NCBI GenBank assembly: GCA_035604455.1
Contig: DATNIM010000042.1
Span: 62,001 to 126,000 of the forward strand
DNA length: 64,000 bases
Direction of reading: 5' to 3'
From: AG25 sp035604455
GTDB taxonomy: Bacteria > Gemmatimonadota > Gemmatimonadetes > Gemmatimonadales > GWC2-71-9
This document shows positions 60,331-64,000 of the stretch, piece by piece. A program made the position numbers and the translations under genes. Under the pieces are notes generated by a model that saw only the letters and a list, made by a program, of their open reading frames with translations, had not been told where the DNA came from and searched no databases. The first letter of the stretch is position 1, and the number at the start of each line of letters is the position of its first letter.

Positions 60331-60363
60331 ACCCGAATATATCCCGAAGCCCACTCGCGGCAA
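60331..60363 (-). promoter_or_regulatory. Putative damage-inducible promoter of the zinc-ribbon/radical SAM pair
   Basis: On the minus strand, TTGCCG (60363-60358), a 16-base spacer and TATATT (60341-60336) with the direct repeat TTCGGG-N5-TTCGGG at 60348-60332. The 20 bp block 60331-60350 is identical to that upstream of imuB. The transcript would start near the zinc-ribbon ATG at 60326. It faces the pheA gene, whose own -10-like TAGTCT lies at 60380. Confidence 0.65.
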
Positions 60364-60389
60364 TGCCGCCCTCGCGTTAGTCTAACCCG

Positions 60390-61220
60390 ATGCCGAACAA
60401 GCGGATAGCATTTCAAGGCGAGGCCGGCGCCTACAGCGAAGAAGCGCTCTACCTGACCAACCCGGAGGCGGTGTCGGTGCCGTGTCGCGAGTTTCGGGAT
60501 GTGGCGGCCGCGGTGCTCGAAGGGCGCGCCGATCAGGGTCTGCTCCCGATCGAGAACTCGCTCGTCGGTTCGATTGCCACGAACTTCGATCTCATCGCCG
60601 ACTCAGGGCTCGCGATCGTGGGCGAGGTCGTGAGCCCGGTGCACCACTGCTTGTTGGGCGTGACGGGCAGCACGAAAGAGGGCCTGCGGCGCGTCCTGTC
60701 CCACCCCGTGGCGCTGGCGCAGTGCGAACGCTTTCTGCGCGGCCTAGGTGGCGTCGAAGTGGTCGCGTTCTACGACACCGCGGGGGCCGCGGCCGAGGTG
60801 AGCAGGAGGGGCGATCGATCGATCGCGGCCGTGGCCGGCGCGCTCGCGGCCCGCCGCTACGGTCTCGACATCCTGGTCGAGCGGATCGAGGACGAGCCGC
60901 ACAACCAGACGCGGTTTCTCCTCGTGGCGACGAGCGCGGCGGCGCCACCGGACGGCGTGCCCGCAAAGACGACGTTACGCCTGCGGCTGCCGCACCGGCC
61001 CGGCTCGCTCGCGCACGCGCTCGCGCCGTTTGCCTCGGCCGGGCTCAATTTGACCAAGCTCGAAAGCAGGCCTGACCGAGCGACCCCGTGGCAGTATCTC
61101 TTCTACTTGGACGTGGAAGCAAAGAGCGCGGATCCCGCGTTGCAGCAGGCGCTCGCCGCGCTTACCGCGCAGGGCGCCGAGATCAAGCTGCTTGGCGACT
61201 ACCCCCGGTTTCGCGCTTGA
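60390..61220 (+). CDS. pheA: Prephenate dehydratase
   Basis: 276 residues. The catalytic domain has IAFQGEAGAYSEEAL, LPIENSLVGSI, HHCLLGV and the NQTRFLLV motif with the TRF signature. The C-terminal ACT domain carries HRPGSLAHALAPFASAGLNLTKLESRPD, with the ESRP motif that binds phenylalanine for feedback control. It converts prephenate to phenylpyruvate. No chorismate mutase domain is fused. The TAGTCT hexamer about 8 bases before the ATG may give a leaderless mRNA. The end overlaps the convergent permease gene by 38 bases. Confidence 0.95.
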   Translation: MPNKRIAFQGEAGAYSEEALYLTNPEAVSVPCREFRDVAAAVLEGRADQGLLPIENSLVGSIATNFDLIADSGLAIVGEVVSPVHHCLLGVTGSTKEGLRRVLSHPVALAQCERFLRGLGGVEVVAFYDTAGAAAEVSRRGDRSIAAVAGALAARRYGLDILVERIEDEPHNQTRFLLVATSAAAPPDGVPAKTTLRLRLPHRPGSLAHALAPFASAGLNLTKLESRPDRATPWQYLFYLDVEAKSADPALQQALAALTAQGAEIKLLGDYPRFRA

Positions 61221-62628
61221 CGACCGATCGCCACACGAAGTAGACCGGCACCCCCAACAAGACGCACGCAAGGCCGAGTCCGCTGTAGGTCGTCTTCACG
61301 GCAAGCAGTGCGAGCGCGATCGCACCCGTGAGCACGAGATAGAGCGCTGGGAGCACGGGGTACCCCGGTGCTCGCACCGGGCGCTCCATCTCGGGCCGGC
61401 GCACGCGCAACGCGAACAGCGCCGCGGCCGTGAGCATGTAGAAGACAAGTGCCGCGAAGATCACGTAGTCCAGGAGCTGTCCGTAGGTCCCCGAGAGACA
61501 CAGCGCGCTCGTCCACACGGCCTGGACGACCAACGCAACGGTCGGGGTCCGGTAGGTCTCGTGCAGCCTGCCGGCTGACCGGAAGAAGAGGTCGTGTTGG
61601 GCCATGGCGTAGTACACGCGCGCACCCGAGAGGATGAGACCGTTGTTGCAGCCGAAGGTCGATACCATGATCGCCCCAGCCATGACATAGAGCCCCGCGT
61701 CCCCGAGGATCGACTTCAGGACGGCCGTAGCGACACGGTCCTGCGGGACCGTGGCGATCGCCTCGCTCGGAAGCACGGAGAGGTAGGAGAGGTTGGCGAG
61801 CAGGTAGAGCGCGGTCACGACGAGCACGCCCACGCCCATCGCGAACGGCAGGTCGCGCTTGGGATTCTTGAGCTCGCCCCCGGCGAAGCCCACGTTGTTC
61901 CAGGCGTCCATCGAGAAGAGCGAGCCTACCATGGCTGCGCCGATCACCGGGAGGCCAATCGTGCGGAAGGCCCCTGCCGGCCAGAACTGCGATCCGAAGT
62001 TCGTGGCAATCGCGGCTGAGTTCCGGCCGATCGTGAGCCCGAGTCCGATCAGGCCTGCGAGCGCGAGCGTCTTGACGGCCGTGAGCGACGTCTGGATCAG
62101 CGCCGCCGTGCGGACGCCCCGGATGTTCACCCAGGTCAGGATCGCGATCGACGCGATCGCGAGCACCCGTTGGGGCGAGAGACCGACCGTGATGTCGCCG
62201 ATGGGCTGCGGGAAGGACACCGTGCGTCCGAAGAACACGTCGGCCGAGAGGGCCGGGAAGAAGACGGCCGTGAAGCGGGCGAACGCCACCGCCACGGCCG
62301 CGATCGTGCCCGTCTGAATGACGACAAAGAGCGTCCAGCCGTAGAGGTACCCGAACAGGGGCGAGATCCCCTCTCGCAGATAGACGTATTGTCCGCCGGC
62401 GTTCGGGAACATCGCGGCGAGCTCGCCATAGGTCAGGGCGCCCATCAAGGTCACGAGACCCGAGAAGGCCCACACGAGCAACAGGAGCCCGGGCGCGTGA
62501 ACGTCGCGGGTGATCTGGGCCGAGACGATGAAGATCCCCGATCCCACCATCGACCCCACTACGAGGGCGGTGGCGTCGAGGCGCGACAGCGCGCGCACGA
62601 ACTCGGGCGCGCGCGATCCGGTGCTCAT
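61183..62628 (-). CDS. APC family amino acid permease
   Basis: 481 residues with about 12 hydrophobic spans. The first span carries the consensus GSMVGSGIFIV of the APC superfamily helix 1, followed by YGELAAMFPNAGGQYVYLREGISPLFGYLYGWTLF; the FSMDAWNNVGFAGGELKNPKRDLPFA motif in span 6 is typical of the LAT/SteT subgroup. Probably an amino acid antiporter or symporter; substrate unknown. The start ATG overlaps the stop of the sensor-like gene by 4 bases, so they are cotranscribed. Confidence 0.9.
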   Translation of the reverse strand: MSTGSRAPEFVRALSRLDATALVVGSMVGSGIFIVSAQITRDVHAPGLLLLVWAFSGLVTLMGALTYGELAAMFPNAGGQYVYLREGISPLFGYLYGWTLFVVIQTGTIAAVAVAFARFTAVFFPALSADVFFGRTVSFPQPIGDITVGLSPQRVLAIASIAILTWVNIRGVRTAALIQTSLTAVKTLALAGLIGLGLTIGRNSAAIATNFGSQFWPAGAFRTIGLPVIGAAMVGSLFSMDAWNNVGFAGGELKNPKRDLPFAMGVGVLVVTALYLLANLSYLSVLPSEAIATVPQDRVATAVLKSILGDAGLYVMAGAIMVSTFGCNNGLILSGARVYYAMAQHDLFFRSAGRLHETYRTPTVALVVQAVWTSALCLSGTYGQLLDYVIFAALVFYMLTAAALFALRVRRPEMERPVRAPGYPVLPALYLVLTGAIALALLAVKTTYSGLGLACVLLGVPVYFVWRSVVKRETGGSRQAA

Positions 62629-63236
62629 TGCTTCGCCGCCTCCGAGTGCCGCACGCGCTCGAGGTCAATCATCCGCACGCCCTCCACGTAATCGGTCGTG
62701 GGCGCGTGCGTGATGCTCACGAGCCGGTCTAGGTTGTCGCGGATCCGGCGCGTCATTTCCATGATGCTGCGCAGTGACTCCTGATCCTCGGGGTGCGTGA
62801 CCCGCGCGTCCTGTTCGAGCAGCTGGCCCGCGGCGAGAATCGTGGCGAGTGCGTTGTTCACCTCGTGGCGGATCGCCACCGCGAGCTGGCTGATGACGGC
62901 GATCCGTTCTCCTTCGATCGCCCGGTTGTAGTAGACATGGAGCTGCTGCGAGAGCCAGCCTACGGAGATCGCAATCGCCCCATACGCCGCATAGATCGGC
63001 ACCGTGATGCGCCAGTCCTCGGCGTCGAGGTTCAGCGCGACGAGAAACTGGATCGCACTGAAGAGCACGGTGCCCATGAGGAGTCCGGCGAGCGCGCCGC
63101 GCAAGCCGTAGTGGAGCGAGAGGAGGAAGGCGGGTACGAGTGTCGCGAGCCAAACGAGATCACGATAGGGCGCGTCGGCGGGCGTGATGAACTGCAGCAT
63201 GAGGCTCGGCGCGAGATAGGCGACCGCGCAGTACAC
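62625..63236 (-). CDS. Membrane sensor-like protein with HisKA-type dimerisation helix, no ATPase domain
   Basis: 203 residues from a GTG, but the frame continues to a possible CTG start at 63314 that has an ideal AGGGGAG site 7 bases upstream. The N-terminal part has about four membrane spans (VYCAVAYLAPSLMLQFI, LVWLATLVPAFLLSL, GALAGLLMGTVLFSAIQFLV, VPIYAAYGAIAISVGWL). The cytosolic part has a HisKA-like sequence ISQLAVAIRHEVNNALATILAAGQLL with the His in RHEVNN. The HATPase domain is absent, so it cannot phosphorylate itself unless another protein supplies the ATP. Coupled to the permease. Confidence 0.72.
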   Translation of the reverse strand: MYCAVAYLAPSLMLQFITPADAPYRDLVWLATLVPAFLLSLHYGLRGALAGLLMGTVLFSAIQFLVALNLDAEDWRITVPIYAAYGAIAISVGWLSQQLHVYYNRAIEGERIAVISQLAVAIRHEVNNALATILAAGQLLEQDARVTHPEDQESLRSIMEMTRRIRDNLDRLVSITHAPTTDYVEGVRMIDLERVRHSEAAKQ

Positions 63237-63321
63237 CCACCAGCGCCGGGGCAGCGGCGGCCGGTGGGCGAGTGGCGCGAAGACGAAGAGATTCTTGAAC
63301 CAGTTGGCCTTCAGCCGCGAG

Positions 63322-63328
63322 CTCCCCT
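63322..63328 (-). promoter_or_regulatory. Ribosome-binding site indicating a CTG start for the sensor-like gene
   Basis: On the minus strand AGGGGAG lies 7 bases before a CTG codon at 63314-63312 that is in frame with the sensor-like gene. The CTG would add 26 residues (LKANWFKNLFVF and on) before the GTG at 63236. No ATG, GTG or TTG occurs in this frame between the upstream stop and 63236. Confidence 0.4.
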
Positions 63329-63392
63329 CTCGTCGAGGCTCACGTCGACCCCCTTCGGTGCGCGCAAGCCCCTAAACTGGCGTAATTCGATC

Positions 63393-64000
63393 TCAGAGCA
63401 AGGCGCCCACGTCCCCGGGCCGTTCGAGCCAGTAGTCGGGGTCCAAATCCTCCAGGTCCTTGCGCCCAAATGGTCCCCACAGCGCAGCACCCGTCGCAAC
63501 GCCGGCCGCGTGGCCGCACTCGATGTCGTAACGGGAGTCGCCGATGAACACTGCGTCCTCGGGCCGTGCGCCCAGGCGTTCGAGCGCCAGGAGCACCGGC
63601 TCGGGATCGGGTTTCGGATGGACGACTTCGTCCGCGCCGACGATGACGTCGAAGGAAGGGGCGAGCCCGGTGACGTCGAGCCCTCGTTCGGCACCGCTTC
63701 GTGCCTTGCTCGTGACGAGGCCCACGAGCTTGCCGCGGGCTTTGAGCTCGTGCACGAGCGGGACCACGCCGTCGTACGCGCGAACGAGCGCGTCGTGGTT
63801 CGCCATGTTGTAGGTGCGGTAGGTCTCGACCATGGCGGCAATCTGGTCTGGGTCTTGGGTCCAGTGCCGCAGCTGCACCCAAATGGGCGTCCCGAGGCCT
63901 TTGAGCCAGAGCTCGTCCGGCGGCACGATGCCGAGGTGGGTCATGAGGGTGTGCCGGTAGGAGCGCAGGATCAACTCGATCGAGTCGAGCAGGGTCCCGT
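63393..64000 (-). CDS. HAD family phosphatase, 5-prime truncated by the window
   Basis: The open frame runs to the window edge; the N-terminal piece reads GTLLDSIELILRSYRHTLM, i.e. the DxDGTLLDS motif I of the HAD superfamily with the first Asp residues lost at the border. SKARSGAERGLDV (motif II with S/T), HPKPDPEPVLLALERLGARPEDAVFIGDSRYDIECGHAAG (motifs III and IV) follow. The cap domain is of the C1 type, as in phosphoglycolate phosphatase or pyrophosphatase PpaX. Substrate not decided. It is upstream of the sensor-like gene on the same strand. Confidence 0.85.
   Translation of the reverse strand, partial: GTLLDSIELILRSYRHTLMTHLGIVPPDELWLKGLGTPIWVQLRHWTQDPDQIAAMVETYRTYNMANHDALVRAYDGVVPLVHELKARGKLVGLVTSKARSGAERGLDVTGLAPSFDVIVGADEVVHPKPDPEPVLLALERLGARPEDAVFIGDSRYDIECGHAAGVATGAALWGPFGRKDLEDLDPDYWLERPGDVGALL

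Overview
The window is a 64 kb stretch of a high-GC bacterial chromosome with tightly packed genes and no rRNA, tRNA, CRISPR array or insertion sequence that I can see. The gene content fits a Gemmatimonadota-like or related high-GC Gram-negative lineage: an OmpA-type outer membrane protein, DHS-like and DUF72 proteins, the ImuB/DnaE2 mutasome, PASTA-less Ser/Thr kinases and an M14 peptidase with a signal peptide. This assignment is an inference from gene content, not from a marker search.

Region 1 (1-6.1 kb) is a chromosome maintenance and cell envelope block: the tail of an ABC-2 permease, mnmG, two parS sites, then a four-gene run of parA, parB, an M23 endopeptidase and a bactofilin. A visibly AT-richer 160 bp gap with one exact DnaA box and two near matches follows, and is a candidate replication origin. 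Region 2 (6.1-12.2 kb) holds a Nif3-like protein, an MBL-fold hydrolase, queG and a compact operon of a LOG-like protein, a deoxyhypusine-synthase-like enzyme, an ATP-grasp ligase and a zinc-ribbon metallopeptidase, whose joint function is unknown.

Region 3 (12.2-31.3 kb) is mostly central metabolism and housekeeping: glpD, a beta-oxidation pair (thiolase and FadJ-like), proline dehydrogenase, rsgA, an orphan MEDS-domain histidine kinase, a MazG-like hydrolase, DUF1015, a PfpI-like protein, a flavin reductase, a fused E1 alpha/beta 2-oxoacid dehydrogenase, a Ser/Thr kinase, lon with a strong terminator, and a regulator operon (TrmB-like, lipoprotein hydrolase, TetR) with two clear palindromic operators.

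Region 4 (32.9-41.3 kb) is envelope related: a hypothetical protein, a secreted glycoside-hydrolase-like protein, an M14 metallopeptidase, an OmpA protein with a very long proline-rich linker, and a membrane chemoreceptor. Next to the chemoreceptor, at 41404-41637, lies a small SelW/Rdx-type gene with an in-frame TGA exactly where the family has its second redox residue, followed by a SECIS-like hairpin: a selenoprotein gene that ordinary ORF calling splits and loses.

Region 5 (41.7-64 kb) holds a DEIH helicase, a PAS-Fis regulator, a lipoprotein, ispH, a large Lhr-type helicase, msrA and then a DNA damage neighbourhood: a MutM-like glycosylase, dnaE2, a DUF6504 protein, imuB, two DUF72 paralogues, and a 44-residue zinc-ribbon protein coupled to a spore-photoproduct-lyase-like radical SAM protein. 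imuB and the zinc-ribbon/radical SAM pair share an identical 20 bp promoter element with a direct repeat of the LexA type. The window ends with pheA, an amino acid permease, a membrane sensor-like protein and a truncated HAD phosphatase.
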